From an uncultured Acetobacteraceae bacterium (GTDB lineage Bacteria > Pseudomonadota > Alphaproteobacteria > Acetobacterales > Acetobacteraceae): a DNA stretch of 54,352 nt. A model generated the notes under the pieces. The model was not told the origin of the DNA. It did not search any database and was given only the letters and a program-made list of their open reading frames with translations. A program made the translations under genes and the position numbers. Of the stretch, positions 36,138-45,386 are shown in pieces; positions within the stretch are counted from its first letter, which is position 1, and the number at the start of each line of letters is the position of its first letter. The stretch spans positions 1 to 54,352 of the forward strand of contig CAIRCM010000032.1 in assembly GCA_903877125.1 (NCBI GenBank), read 5' to 3'.

Positions 36138-38465
36138 TCAATGTGCTCCTGCTTGTAGCGCCCGCCAGACACGCTCGCTGGTTACAGGCATTTCGATATC
36201 CGTCACCCCATGCTGGCGCAGTGCGTCGAGCACGGCGTTCACAACGACCGGCAGCGCGCCCACCGTCCCAGCCTCCCCCGCGCCTTTGGCGCCGAGGGGG
36301 TTCAGCGCCGTCGGCACCGTGTTGCTGGCGATTTTGATGTCGCAGGTCGTATCCGCCCGCGGCATCGCGTAGTCCATGAAACTCCCTGACAGCAACTGCC
36401 CGGACGTTGGATCGTAAGCGACCTGCTCCATCAGCGCCTGACCGAGCCCCTGCGCCACCCCGCCGTGAATCTGGCCTTTTAGTCCAAGCGGATTCATAAC
36501 GTTGCCGACATCGTCGGACACGGCGTAGCGAAGGACCGATACCGCGCCGGTTTCCGGGTCCACTTCGACCTCGCACACATGGCACCCGTTCGGGTAGGTG
36601 TCCTGCTTCGGTGAAAACGTGCCGGTCTCGTAAAGGCCCGGTTCCATCCCTGGCGGCAAACGTGGTCCCTGGAACGCCGCCATGGCGACCTGCTTGATGG
36701 TAACGCCCTTGTCGGTGCCAGCGACCGTGAACGATCCCTCCGCGAATTCGAGGTCTTCTTCGGCTGCCTCCAGCAAATGGGCCGCGATTTTGCGGGCCTT
36801 GACCAGGATTTTCCCGGCGGCGACCGTCAAGGCCGAACCGCCGATCACGGTGGAACGCGAACCCATCGTACCAATGCCGAAAGCCACCCGATCGGTGTCG
36901 CCGTCGATGTATTGAACCTCATGCGGATCGAGGCCCAACTTCTCGTTCACGATCTGCTTGAACATCGTCTCATGCCCCTGGCCCTGGTTCTTGCTGCCCA
37001 TCAGAACCATGGCCGAGCCGCCCGGGTTAAAACGAATTTCCGCGAATTCCAGGCCGGGGGAGGCCGCCCGTTCGATCGCATTGACGATCGCGATGCCGCG
37101 CAACCGGCCGCGTGCCGCGGATTCCGCCTTGCGAGCGGCGTAACCGTTCCAGTCGGACAGCTCCAGGGCCTGGTCCATGCCCTTCTCGAACGCACCGCAG
37201 TCATAATTGACCCCGAACGGATTGCGATAAGGCATCGCGCTTTCCGGAATCAGATTGCGCCGGCGCAGATCGACGCGGTCGATGCCAAGCTGGGCCGCGG
37301 CGGTGTCGATGATACGCTCGATCACATAGGTCGCTTCGGGTCGGCCCGCGCCGCGATACGGCGCGGTGGGATTCGAATGCGAAAACGCGACGTTCACATG
37401 GGTATAGGCCGCCGGGATCGCATATGTCCCCGCCAGCGTCGAAACGTTGCTGAACGTCGACAGCAAATTCCGTTCAGCCGAGATATACGCGCCAACGTTG
37501 CACAGCGTATCGACCCGCAAGCCGACAAATTTGCCGTTCGCATCCAATGCCAGCGTCGCGTCGGCGATATTGTCGCGGGCATGTTCGTCGGACTGAATGG
37601 CCTCCGACCGTGTGCTGGTCCATTTCACCGGCCGCCCCAGCTTGCGAGCGGCGTACAGCGTCAGCCGATGCTCCACATATTGCCAGCCCTTGGTGCCGAA
37701 TCCGCCACCCACATCGCCGGCGATCACCCGAATTTTGCTCTCGGGGATTTTGAAGATGTTGCGTGCCAAGGCGTCGCGCACACGGTGAGGATACTGCACG
37801 TCGGCGTACAACGTGTAGCGTTCCTCGCCGGGATCGTACACGCCGATCGCGCCGCGGGTTTCCATGAACTGCGCGTAAACCCGGCTGATCACGATCCGTT
37901 GCCGCACCACATGCGCCGCGCCCGCGATGGCGGCGTCGGTCGCCGCTTTGTTACCCAACTCATATATGTGCGACAGGTTTCCCGGGCATTCCGCCCAGAC
38001 AGCCGGCGCGTCCGGGTCCAGAATGCGAGCGGTCTCGGTAACCGACGGCAAAGGTTCGTAGTCCACCGCCACCAGCTCCGCCGCATCGCGGGCCTGTGCC
38101 AGCGTTTCGGCCACGATCATCGCCACGGGATCGCCGACATAGCGCACGAACCCGCGTGCCAGCCCCGGATGCGGAACATAGAACAGCGGTGAGCCATCCG
38201 GCCGTTTGCGCGGCAGATTGACCCGCATGGTGCCCAGACCGTCGGCCGCCAGATCGGCCTCGGTAAACACCGCCAGCACGCCCGGAGCGGCCAGCGCGGC
38301 CGATGTATCGACAGAAGCGATACGGGCATGCGCATGCGGGCTGCGCAGCATCGCGCAATGGGCCTGACCAGGGATGTTCACGTCGTTGATGAAACGCCCC
38401 TGACCGCGCAGCAGCCGCGGATCCTCGAAGCGGGCGACGGGCTGGCCGATGCCGTACTTTGACAC
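36138..38465 (-). CDS. Xanthine dehydrogenase-family molybdopterin-binding large subunit
   Basis: A 775-residue molybdenum hydroxylase subunit (CoxL/XdhB group). Mo-cofactor contacts are visible in GDVGGGFGTKGWQYVEH, APYRGAGRPEATYVIER and GSKNQGQGHETMF, and the active-site glutamate in GAKGAGEAGTVGALP. The AYRGAGR form lacks the cysteine of true CO dehydrogenase (AYxCSFR), so a hydroxylase for another substrate is likely. The usual FAD and 2Fe-2S subunit genes are not in the window. GTG 38465 with aaggaa upstream is preferred over 38510. Confidence 0.87.
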   Translation of the reverse strand: MSKYGIGQPVARFEDPRLLRGQGRFINDVNIPGQAHCAMLRSPHAHARIASVDTSAALAAPGVLAVFTEADLAADGLGTMRVNLPRKRPDGSPLFYVPHPGLARGFVRYVGDPVAMIVAETLAQARDAAELVAVDYEPLPSVTETARILDPDAPAVWAECPGNLSHIYELGNKAATDAAIAGAAHVVRQRIVISRVYAQFMETRGAIGVYDPGEERYTLYADVQYPHRVRDALARNIFKIPESKIRVIAGDVGGGFGTKGWQYVEHRLTLYAARKLGRPVKWTSTRSEAIQSDEHARDNIADATLALDANGKFVGLRVDTLCNVGAYISAERNLLSTFSNVSTLAGTYAIPAAYTHVNVAFSHSNPTAPYRGAGRPEATYVIERIIDTAAAQLGIDRVDLRRRNLIPESAMPYRNPFGVNYDCGAFEKGMDQALELSDWNGYAARKAESAARGRLRGIAIVNAIERAASPGLEFAEIRFNPGGSAMVLMGSKNQGQGHETMFKQIVNEKLGLDPHEVQYIDGDTDRVAFGIGTMGSRSTVIGGSALTVAAGKILVKARKIAAHLLEAAEEDLEFAEGSFTVAGTDKGVTIKQVAMAAFQGPRLPPGMEPGLYETGTFSPKQDTYPNGCHVCEVEVDPETGAVSVLRYAVSDDVGNVMNPLGLKGQIHGGVAQGLGQALMEQVAYDPTSGQLLSGSFMDYAMPRADTTCDIKIASNTVPTALNPLGAKGAGEAGTVGALPVVVNAVLDALRQHGVTDIEMPVTSERVWRALQAGAH

Positions 38466-38644
38466 GCGATAGCTTCCTTTCTGGCGGCGAGATATTGCCC
38501 ATTTGACCATGGTCCGAGGCTGCCGTCGATCATCCCGACTCGGTCACGTTCGCATGATCGGCGCACGCGGCGCATTGACCCCTCGGGCGCTCTTGGATAG
38601 GTCGTCGATCCTTGCCAAATTCATAGCTTGCGGGAGCGACAAGG

Positions 38645-39370
38645 ATGGCAAACTGTCTTGACTACGCAAAAATCTCTTATGCGGCCTATTTTACCAGAAC
38701 CACTCAATACTATGATGATCCGCCAGGACATATGGTGGACAATTGGGTGGTCCAGAAATGGGAAACCGGCACGCTGTGGGGCGACGGTTTTCAGGGCGGC
38801 ATATGGCAGTCGCAAACCGATGTGGTGATCGGCTGCTGCGGCACGAATCCAGGCCAGAAAGGCAAATTCCTCAGCGATGTCAGCGCCGATATGCGAATCG
38901 GCCTGCGAATCCTGCCCAATCAGGCCAGCTCCGCTCGTCAGATGGTCAAGGCAGCAAAGCGCATTGCCAACGGCCGGCGCGTATCCGTTTGCGGACATTC
39001 CCTCGGTGGTGGCCTCGCGCAGGTGGTCGGCGTCTGGGAAGAGGTGCCTTTCGTCACGTTCAACGCTCCGGCGATGAAGCATGTCGTGAAAGCCGCGAAC
39101 ATCAATATCTTCAAGCCGATGATGATGGTCCGCACGCTGATGGCGCAAAGCTCCGACGACACCGTCGGCGTGAATTTCCGTATCCGCGGGCTCGGCGCGG
39201 ATGGGATCGTCCGTAACGACCTCGTGAGCGCACATGGCCTGGCCGGCGGACACATCGGCATGGTGGTCGACCTGCCCGCCGCCAGCAGTACCGGCGCGCA
39301 TGGAAAGTACACATGCTGGCAGGCCGTGCTGGCGACCGATTGGGCCAATATCGATCCGTTCGGTGGGTAG
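38645..39370 (+). CDS. Class 3 (Mbeh/TGL-like) lipase-family hydrolase
   Basis: A 241-residue alpha/beta hydrolase. The nucleophile elbow is VSVCGHSLGGG with Ser119; Asp171 or Asp172 and His203 (SAHGLAGGH) complete a plausible triad. DVVIGCCGTNPG precedes the elbow at the oxyanion position. No signal peptide, so it is either intracellular or exported without Sec. gggag precedes ATG 38645. It is isolated between minus-strand operons; its stop lies five bases before the end of the MBL gene. Confidence 0.75.
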   Translation: MANCLDYAKISYAAYFTRTTQYYDDPPGHMVDNWVVQKWETGTLWGDGFQGGIWQSQTDVVIGCCGTNPGQKGKFLSDVSADMRIGLRILPNQASSARQMVKAAKRIANGRRVSVCGHSLGGGLAQVVGVWEEVPFVTFNAPAMKHVVKAANINIFKPMMMVRTLMAQSSDDTVGVNFRIRGLGADGIVRNDLVSAHGLAGGHIGMVVDLPAASSTGAHGKYTCWQAVLATDWANIDPFGG

Positions 39371-39375
39371 CCGAG

Positions 39376-40170
39376 CTACGCCTTCGGCGGAACGTCGAGC
39401 CGCACGACGACCCCCTGCAAATCCGGCGAAGGCGCGGGATAGCGCTGCATAACCAGCGGATCGTGACCCGGCACGATCAAATCGTGGGATGCCGCATGCG
39501 CACGCAGCGTATCGAAGGCATCCAGCATGTCGCCGACATGAAACGCCGTCGTGAACGGCCGGTAGGTGTCCATATTCTCGTAAAAATGGCTCACGTCCGA
39601 TGCCAGAACGACTACGCCGCGCTTGGTGTTGACCTTCACGAACTGCAAACCGGCGGAGTGCCCGCCCGTCGGCACGATCGAAATGCCCGGCAGAATATCG
39701 GCCGGCCCATTATGATACACCACTCGGCCGTCGAAATTCAGTCGCACCACGCCGCAGACGTCGTCAGGTTCGAAACTGCGGGCGAGCTGCTTGTGTTTCA
39801 TATGATGCCCAACGGCATAGTGCATTTCCGGTTCCTGGAGGTGAAATCTGGCAACCGGGAATTTATGGAAATTGCCGACATGATCGTAATGCATGTGGGT
39901 CAGCACGACGTCCTTGACCTCAGCCGGATCGACGCCCACCAGCGCCAGCGCATCGATCGGATCGCGATCCAGCTTGCGGCCCCGCTTTCCCCCGCTTTCC
40001 GCGGTGAAACCGATATCGATCACCACCGCGCGGTCGGCGTTTTTCGCGACCCAAACGAAATAATCCATCGGCATCGGCCCGTCGTGCGGATCACCGCCGA
40101 TGAAATGCTCGTGCCGCATGGCGGCCCGGCCGGCGTAGCGTATGGCAAACAGTTCGTATTCGGCGGTCAT
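39376..40170 (-). CDS. MBL-fold hydrolase, N-acyl-homoserine-lactonase-like
   Basis: A 264-residue metallo-beta-lactamase-fold enzyme. The dinuclear zinc motif is THMHYDHVGN, with further ligands in TGGHSAG, ASDVSHFY and PGHDPLV. The closest style is the AttM/AhlA lactonase group, but related enzymes open other lactones. It is the last gene of a minus-strand operon and starts two bases after the LLM stop, so lactone opening in a catabolic path is more likely than quorum quenching. Confidence 0.83.
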   Translation of the reverse strand: MTAEYELFAIRYAGRAAMRHEHFIGGDPHDGPMPMDYFVWVAKNADRAVVIDIGFTAESGGKRGRKLDRDPIDALALVGVDPAEVKDVVLTHMHYDHVGNFHKFPVARFHLQEPEMHYAVGHHMKHKQLARSFEPDDVCGVVRLNFDGRVVYHNGPADILPGISIVPTGGHSAGLQFVKVNTKRGVVVLASDVSHFYENMDTYRPFTTAFHVGDMLDAFDTLRAHAASHDLIVPGHDPLVMQRYPAPSPDLQGVVVRLDVPPKA

Positions 40171-40172
40171 GG

Positions 40173-41201
40173 TCAGGCAGCTTCCTTGTAAGCGGTCAGG
40201 TCCGGCATCACCTTGCGGACGAAAAGGTCGGTCGACGCCAACGCTTCCTCCCCCGTGATATCCCCAAAGGCAAAGCGGCACAGCAGATAGTTCAGACCGC
40301 CCTCATCGACGGTCTGTTGCAGGAAATCGCGCACCTTGTCCGGCGTACCCGCGACCGCGCGCCCCTGCGCCTCGGCCTCCTCGAAACGTTCCGGGAAAAC
40401 CGCGTGCGGGGATGGCATCATGCCGTGCTTCTTCCACAGCACCAGGAACGATTCCCGCCATTTGGCATAGCCCCGGCGCGCCACGTCCAACGCCTCCCTT
40501 TCGGTCTCCCCGACCACCACATGCCGCCCGACCCCCATCAGCGGCATATCGGCGGGATCCTGGCCCAGACTGGCCCATTCCGACCGATACCGATCCGTCA
40601 GGACCCGCATCGCCGAACCCGGCAGATTCGCCACGATATTCACCCGGTGTTGTGCCGCCCATGGCACCGCCTCCGGGCGTCCCAGCCCGTACCACAACGG
40701 CGGGTGCGGCGTCTGGAACGGGGTCATCTCCATCGGCACATCGCGGTATTGATAGTATTTGCCCTCGAACGTCAGCGTCGGGGACGTCATGCCGCGCAGC
40801 AGCACCTCCAGCGCCTCGGCATACATCGCTGGAGTCTGTTCCGGATCCAGTCCATAGAATCGCATCTCGATCGGCGAGATGCCCCGCCCGACGCCCAGCA
40901 TCATCCGCCCGCCGCTGATCTGGTCCAGCATGCAGACCTCCTCCAGCAGTTTGATCGGGTGATACAGCGGCAGCAGATACACGAGCGGCCCGAACCGCAA
41001 CCGTCGCGTCCGCTGCGCGACCGCCGCCAGCCACACCCCCGGCGAAGGTGCCACACCCAGCGGCGTCGCATGGTGTTCGGCGACATGATAGCCGTAAAAG
41101 CCCGCCCGATCGTAGGCTTCCACCAGTTTCAACCGCTCCTCGAAAAACCGGTCGAGGGGTGAAAGGCCGCGATCCATATGATCGAAGACACCGAGTTTCA
41201 T
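40173..41201 (-). CDS. Luciferase-like (LLM) flavin-dependent monooxygenase
   Basis: A 342-residue LLM protein of the bacterial-luciferase type (VAEHHATPLGVAPSPGVWLA, then MLDQISGGRMMLGVGRGISP). A mobile loop near residues 240–280 fits oxygen-using members. It lies 26 bp after the Rieske oxygenase gene and two bases before the MBL gene. It would need reduced flavin from a reductase encoded elsewhere. Confidence 0.87.
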   Translation of the reverse strand: MKLGVFDHMDRGLSPLDRFFEERLKLVEAYDRAGFYGYHVAEHHATPLGVAPSPGVWLAAVAQRTRRLRFGPLVYLLPLYHPIKLLEEVCMLDQISGGRMMLGVGRGISPIEMRFYGLDPEQTPAMYAEALEVLLRGMTSPTLTFEGKYYQYRDVPMEMTPFQTPHPPLWYGLGRPEAVPWAAQHRVNIVANLPGSAMRVLTDRYRSEWASLGQDPADMPLMGVGRHVVVGETEREALDVARRGYAKWRESFLVLWKKHGMMPSPHAVFPERFEEAEAQGRAVAGTPDKVRDFLQQTVDEGGLNYLLCRFAFGDITGEEALASTDLFVRKVMPDLTAYKEAA

Positions 41202-41227
41202 GGCGTTTCCCGCTTTATCGCCAGCAA

Positions 41228-42544
41228 CTATACCCCCGCCGTCAGCCGGAAGTCGACCGGCCGGACCGCGTGCTCCATCCCCTCGGCATAAGCGTCCTGC
41301 CAGTCGCTCAACGCGGAAACCCGCTCCCCGCTGCGCACTTTGCGATAAAGCAACGGGTCATCGACCCCCGGCGGTACCGTCCCCTTGTCCCGTAATGCCC
41401 GCGCGGCCATGAGCAGACGGCGGCGGGTGCGGGTGATCATCTGGTCGGATGGCGCCAGATGCTCGAACGAATGATCGACGATTTCCCCCATGCTTTCGGT
41501 GATCGCCTGATCCTGCATGTGGATGTAATCGATGCCGGTATAGATCGTATCGTTCCGCTGCGCATCGCGATCGATCATGTAATCGTTCGCCGCGTTCTGC
41601 ACCGGCCGGTACCGCCCGTACCAGTCGGAGGTGTTGGGCTGAAACGCCAGCACCGGCGTGGCCCCCGGAATGGGTTTGCCATTCGCCAGCGGTCCGGTGC
41701 GCGAGGCTTTGTTCCAGACCAGCGACACGAACATCGTGTGGGTATCGTCCATCGGCACCCAGGCGCGCGCCAGCAGGCGGTCGTCGAACGCCCCCTGCGG
41801 AATCCAGGTCCAGAACGGCAAGCCGAAATGCGCGAACCGCCAATAGGTGTCGCCGGAACCGGTCGGACGTTGCGCGCAATACATCGTGCCCCAGTCCGTG
41901 TCGGTCACCTGAAACTCGGGCGCCCTGTTCAGCACCTGATATTTCAACCAGTTATCGTCCTGCACGTGCTCGGGTTTCACGCTGCCCACATGCAGCCAAC
42001 TGAAGTGGGACGTGTCGATATCGCCCTCCAGCGCCGGCAGCCAGTTGCACGCCCGTTGCACGAACAGCACGGTGATTTCGTCGGCCGGCAGCAATGACGC
42101 TTCGATCGCCGGCAGCGGCGGCGCCGGCTCTCGCGCACCCATATAGACCCAGATCAACCCCGCCCGTTCGGCGGCCTTATAGGCCTTGGCTTTCACCTTT
42201 TGTTTGAAATCCTGCTGCGGCGGGATATTCCCCATGTCCGTGCAGTTGCCGTCGGCGTCGAATTTCCAGCCGTGATAAACGCAGCGTATGCCGCCTGCCT
42301 CATTGCGCCCGAAGAACAGGGATGCGCACCGATGCGGGCAGCGGTGATCCATCACCCCGACCTTGCCGCTGCTGTCGCGAAAGGCGATCAGCTTCTCCCC
42401 CAGCAGCATCAGCCGTAACGGGTCGCCATCGGCCGAGACCTCGCTCGAACGCGCTGCCGGAATCCAATACTCCCGCATCAGCCCGCCCATCGCGGTTCCC
42501 GGACCGACACGGGTCAGTTCCTCGGATTCACGCGGCGTGGTCAT
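41228..42544 (-). CDS. Rieske non-heme iron oxygenase, phthalate-dioxygenase-like
   Basis: A 438-residue ring-hydroxylating-type oxygenase. The Rieske cluster ligands are C69-x-H71 and C88-x2-H91. The mononuclear iron site is E173-x3-D177-x2-H180-x4-H185. The aromatic-monoxygenase-style N-terminus (MREYWIPAARSSEV) and size fit the phthalate 4,5-dioxygenase/vanillate demethylase branch. No reductase or ferredoxin gene is nearby. An aggaggggag site precedes ATG 42544. It follows the persulfide dioxygenase gene by 19 bp. Confidence 0.9.
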   Translation of the reverse strand: MTTPRESEELTRVGPGTAMGGLMREYWIPAARSSEVSADGDPLRLMLLGEKLIAFRDSSGKVGVMDHRCPHRCASLFFGRNEAGGIRCVYHGWKFDADGNCTDMGNIPPQQDFKQKVKAKAYKAAERAGLIWVYMGAREPAPPLPAIEASLLPADEITVLFVQRACNWLPALEGDIDTSHFSWLHVGSVKPEHVQDDNWLKYQVLNRAPEFQVTDTDWGTMYCAQRPTGSGDTYWRFAHFGLPFWTWIPQGAFDDRLLARAWVPMDDTHTMFVSLVWNKASRTGPLANGKPIPGATPVLAFQPNTSDWYGRYRPVQNAANDYMIDRDAQRNDTIYTGIDYIHMQDQAITESMGEIVDHSFEHLAPSDQMITRTRRRLLMAARALRDKGTVPPGVDDPLLYRKVRSGERVSALSDWQDAYAEGMEHAVRPVDFRLTAGV

Positions 42545-42563
42545 GGTCTCCCCTCCTGTTATG

Positions 42564-43595
42564 TCAGGCGGAGATTGGGCCCCCCGCCGCTTTCCACGCG
42601 GCAATCCCACCATGAATATGACAGGCGGTCGAGAGGCCCGCATCCCGTGCCGCCTGAACCGCCATCGCCGACCGCTCGCCGAAGGCGCAGTAGAATAGCA
42701 GGCGTTTGGACGCGGCCAACTCGTGCAGGATTCCCCCGGGTTCGATGTTTTCACGCAGCGCCGGGTAGGGGGCATGCAAGGCGCCGGGGATGCTGCCATG
42801 GCGCGTGCGTTCGGCGCGTTCACGCAGGTCGATCAACGCGATGCCTGCCGCCCCGACCGAGCCGATCGCCTCCTCCGCGGTCATGGCCCAGCCGCGCTGG
42901 GCGATGTCATCCTGATGAAGGCCCTGAAGCATATTCGCCGGCACGGCCACGTCCATCATTTTGGGATTGGACAGGTTCAGCCCATTCATCAGCGCGACGT
43001 AAGCCTCCACCCCATCGACCTGAAGGCGGGGATTGCAACGCTTTTCTTCGCCGATCGTGCTGACCGTGTCGCCCTTGTAGTCATGGCCCGGAAAAACCAT
43101 CGTGTCGTCCGGTAGCTTCAGCAGCCGGTTGAAGATCGAGTCGTACTGTGCCCGAGCGCAACCATTCTGAAAATCGGTGCGCCCGGTGCCCCGAATCATC
43201 AGCGTGTCGCCTGTGAAAATCCGATCTGCCATTTTGAAGCAGTATGAATCGTCCGTATGACCGGGGGTGTAGATCGCATCCAGCACCAACCCTTCGATCG
43301 TCAGTTGGTCGCCGTCGGAAACACGCATCGAAACGACATCGACTTTCGATTGCTCGCCCATCACCGTGATGCAGCGCCGGCGATCCCGTAAAGCGCCAAG
43401 CCCGGTGATGTGATCGGCGTGCAGGTGGGTGTCGACCGCCTTGACCAGTTTCAGGTCCAACTCGTCCATCAGTTGAAGGTAGCGGTCCACCTTTTCCAGC
43501 ACCGGATCGATGATGATCGCCTCCCCACCCCGGCGGCTTGCCAGCAGGTAGGTATACGAACCGGAGGTCTGATCGAACATCTGACGAAAGATCAT
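42564..43595 (-). CDS. Persulfide dioxygenase–rhodanese fusion
   Basis: A 343-residue two-domain protein. Residues 1–230 form an ETHE1/Blh-type metallo-beta-lactamase domain (THLHADH at 56–62, YTPGHTDDS, VFPGHDY) that oxidises glutathione persulfide to sulfite. Residues about 240–343 form a rhodanese domain with active Cys303 in FYCAFGERS. Such fusions couple sulfur transfer to persulfide oxidation. It leads the Rieske–LLM–MBL genes, which suggests the path releases reduced sulfur. Confidence 0.9.
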   Translation of the reverse strand: MIFRQMFDQTSGSYTYLLASRRGGEAIIIDPVLEKVDRYLQLMDELDLKLVKAVDTHLHADHITGLGALRDRRRCITVMGEQSKVDVVSMRVSDGDQLTIEGLVLDAIYTPGHTDDSYCFKMADRIFTGDTLMIRGTGRTDFQNGCARAQYDSIFNRLLKLPDDTMVFPGHDYKGDTVSTIGEEKRCNPRLQVDGVEAYVALMNGLNLSNPKMMDVAVPANMLQGLHQDDIAQRGWAMTAEEAIGSVGAAGIALIDLRERAERTRHGSIPGALHAPYPALRENIEPGGILHELAASKRLLFYCAFGERSAMAVQAARDAGLSTACHIHGGIAAWKAAGGPISA

Positions 43596-43601
43596 GTCTC
43601 T

Positions 43602-43654
43602 CCCTCTCCAACCGATGTTGTTGGGAAAGCCTACTCTATTTTCTTCGGAGAGGG
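43602..43654 (-). promoter_or_regulatory. Possible stem masking the persulfide dioxygenase ribosome-binding site
   Basis: On the minus strand ccctctcc (complement of 43647–43654) could pair with ggagaggg (complement of 43602–43609), which is the ribosome-binding site of the gene starting at 43595. The loop is 37 bases. This is a simple base-pairing observation. Confidence 0.3.
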
Positions 43655-43664
43655 GTAGATAATT

Positions 43665-44519
43665 CTATCGCTGCCGAGGGTCCAGCGCGTCCCTCAGACC
43701 ATCCCCCACCAGGTTGAACGACAGCACGCACAGGAAAATCGCCAGCCCCGGGAAAATCGCCAGCCACGGCGCTTGGGTGAGAAAGCGCTGCGCCGCGTTC
43801 AGCATCGACCCCCAGGAAGGGTCCGGCGGTTGCTGCCCCAACCCCAAAAACGACAACGACGCCTCCGCGATGATCGCGGCCGCGATCGCCAATGTTCCCT
43901 GCACCAGAACCGGTGGGATGATATTCGGCAGGATATGGCGGACCGCCACCCGCCACGCCGGATTCCCGACCGCTCGGGCAGCCTCCACATACTCGTTGCT
44001 GGCCGCGTCCAACGTCGCCGCCCGAGCCACCCGCATGAACCGGGGCGCCGTGGAAACGCCAATCGCGATCATCGCATTGGTCAGATTGGGCCCAAGGAAC
44101 GCCGCGAGCGCGATCGCCAAAATCAAAAACGGGCAAGCCAGCATCGCGTCCACCACCCGGCTCAGCACCGCGTCGGTCCAACCCTCGGCGAATCCGGCCA
44201 GAAGACCCGCCGGCACGCCGATTCCCGCGGCGATCAGCACTGAAACGAGGCCCGCGAGCATGCTCGCCCGCGCCCCGAAAATCACCCGCGACAGCACGTC
44301 GCGCCCGTTCTCGTCCGTGCCCATCCAGTGCGCCGCGGACGGCGCCTTGCGGATTGCCGACCACGACGTCGCGATGGGGTCGAACGGGGCCACCGCGGGC
44401 GCGGCCATGGCGAGCGCGATGAACACCACGATCACGACCAGACCGGCCACCGCCACCGGGCGGCCGAGAAACCGCCGCACCGCCAACCGCCGCGGGCTGC
44501 TTGCTTTGGGGGCCGTCAT
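43665..44519 (-). CDS. Peptide/nickel-type ABC transporter permease (DppC-like)
   Basis: A 284-residue permease with the N-terminal DppC segment (about 20–45), the GTDENGRDVLSRVIFGAR motif and the EAA loop VEAARAVGNPAWRVAVRHILP. It would pair with the DppB-like permease at 45383–46330. The two genes are separated by 863 bp holding an antisense gene. No ATPase gene is present in the window. It is followed after 69 bp by the persulfide dioxygenase gene. Confidence 0.9.
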   Translation of the reverse strand: MTAPKASSPRRLAVRRFLGRPVAVAGLVVIVVFIALAMAAPAVAPFDPIATSWSAIRKAPSAAHWMGTDENGRDVLSRVIFGARASMLAGLVSVLIAAGIGVPAGLLAGFAEGWTDAVLSRVVDAMLACPFLILAIALAAFLGPNLTNAMIAIGVSTAPRFMRVARAATLDAASNEYVEAARAVGNPAWRVAVRHILPNIIPPVLVQGTLAIAAAIIAEASLSFLGLGQQPPDPSWGSMLNAAQRFLTQAPWLAIFPGLAIFLCVLSFNLVGDGLRDALDPRQR

Positions 44520-44537
44520 CCCGCCATTCTCCGCCTC

Positions 44538-45386
44538 ATGACCCCCGCATCGTTCGATCTCGACGCCTATCTGACCCGCATCGGCCATGCCGGCGCAAGG
44601 GGTGTTTCGCTGTCCACGCTGCGGGAACTGGTGGCCCGCCACAGCATGGCGATCGCCTTCGAGAACATCGAACCCGTCGCCGGCCGCGCACCCGCGCTGG
44701 ATGTGCATGCGCTGCAACAAAAGCTCGTCCATGGTTGCCGCGGCGGCTACTGCTATGAGCAGAACACCCTGTTCCTGGCCGCTTTGCGGGCCATGGGCTT
44801 CAGCGCCGTTGGCCTGCTCGCGCGCGTGCGCCGGGGCGTTCCGCCCGGCGTCGAAACCGCGCGCAGCCACATGTTGCTGTGCGTCGCGTTGCCGGAGGGG
44901 CCCTTTCTCGCCGATGTCGGCTTTGGCGGCCTCACCCCAACCGCGCCGCTGGCCCTGCGGGCGGCCAGCGAACAACCAACACCAAACGAAACGTTCCGTT
45001 TACGTGAAAATGGGGAGTGGCTTCTGCAGGCCCGCATCGGTGAGGAATGGGAGGACGTTTACCGATTTACCCTCCAACCCGAACGCCCGGCCGATTACGA
45101 GCAGGCCAATTGGTACACCGCCACCCGCCCCGGCGCGATGTTCGCCCAAAATCTGATCGTGACCCGCCCGGCGCCAAACCTGCGCCGCACCCTGTTCAAC
45201 CGCCATTACACCGAACGGCGGTACGACGGCACGCGGGCGCGGCAGGTGCTGCGCTCAGCCAACGAGTACCGTGACGTTCTGCGGGATATTTTCGGCCTGA
45301 CGCTATCGGCCGAAGACCTCGGTGCCGTCATGGCGGTGGTCGACCGGCACGACCCCGACGCCCCCTACGGCGGGAATTTCGCCTAA
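44538..45386 (+). CDS. Arylamine N-acetyltransferase
   Basis: A 282-residue NAT-family acetyl-CoA-dependent enzyme. The catalytic triad is complete: Cys72 (CRGGYCYEQN), His111 (RSHMLL) and Asp126 (LADVGFGG). It N-acetylates arylamines or hydrazines; some relatives close rings in natural-product synthesis. It is on the opposite strand to the transporter operon that surrounds it, starting 18 bases from dppC and overlapping the dppB stop by four bases (cta/taa). ATG 44538 has no strong ribosome-binding site. Confidence 0.9.
   Translation: MTPASFDLDAYLTRIGHAGARGVSLSTLRELVARHSMAIAFENIEPVAGRAPALDVHALQQKLVHGCRGGYCYEQNTLFLAALRAMGFSAVGLLARVRRGVPPGVETARSHMLLCVALPEGPFLADVGFGGLTPTAPLALRAASEQPTPNETFRLRENGEWLLQARIGEEWEDVYRFTLQPERPADYEQANWYTATRPGAMFAQNLIVTRPAPNLRRTLFNRHYTERRYDGTRARQVLRSANEYRDVLRDIFGLTLSAEDLGAVMAVVDRHDPDAPYGGNFA

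Noticed and set aside
36138-38465. Aerobic CO dehydrogenase large subunit
   Set aside because: The active-site loop reads AYRGAGR-type (PYRGAGRPE), not the cysteine-bearing AYxCSFR form, and the small and medium subunit genes are absent.
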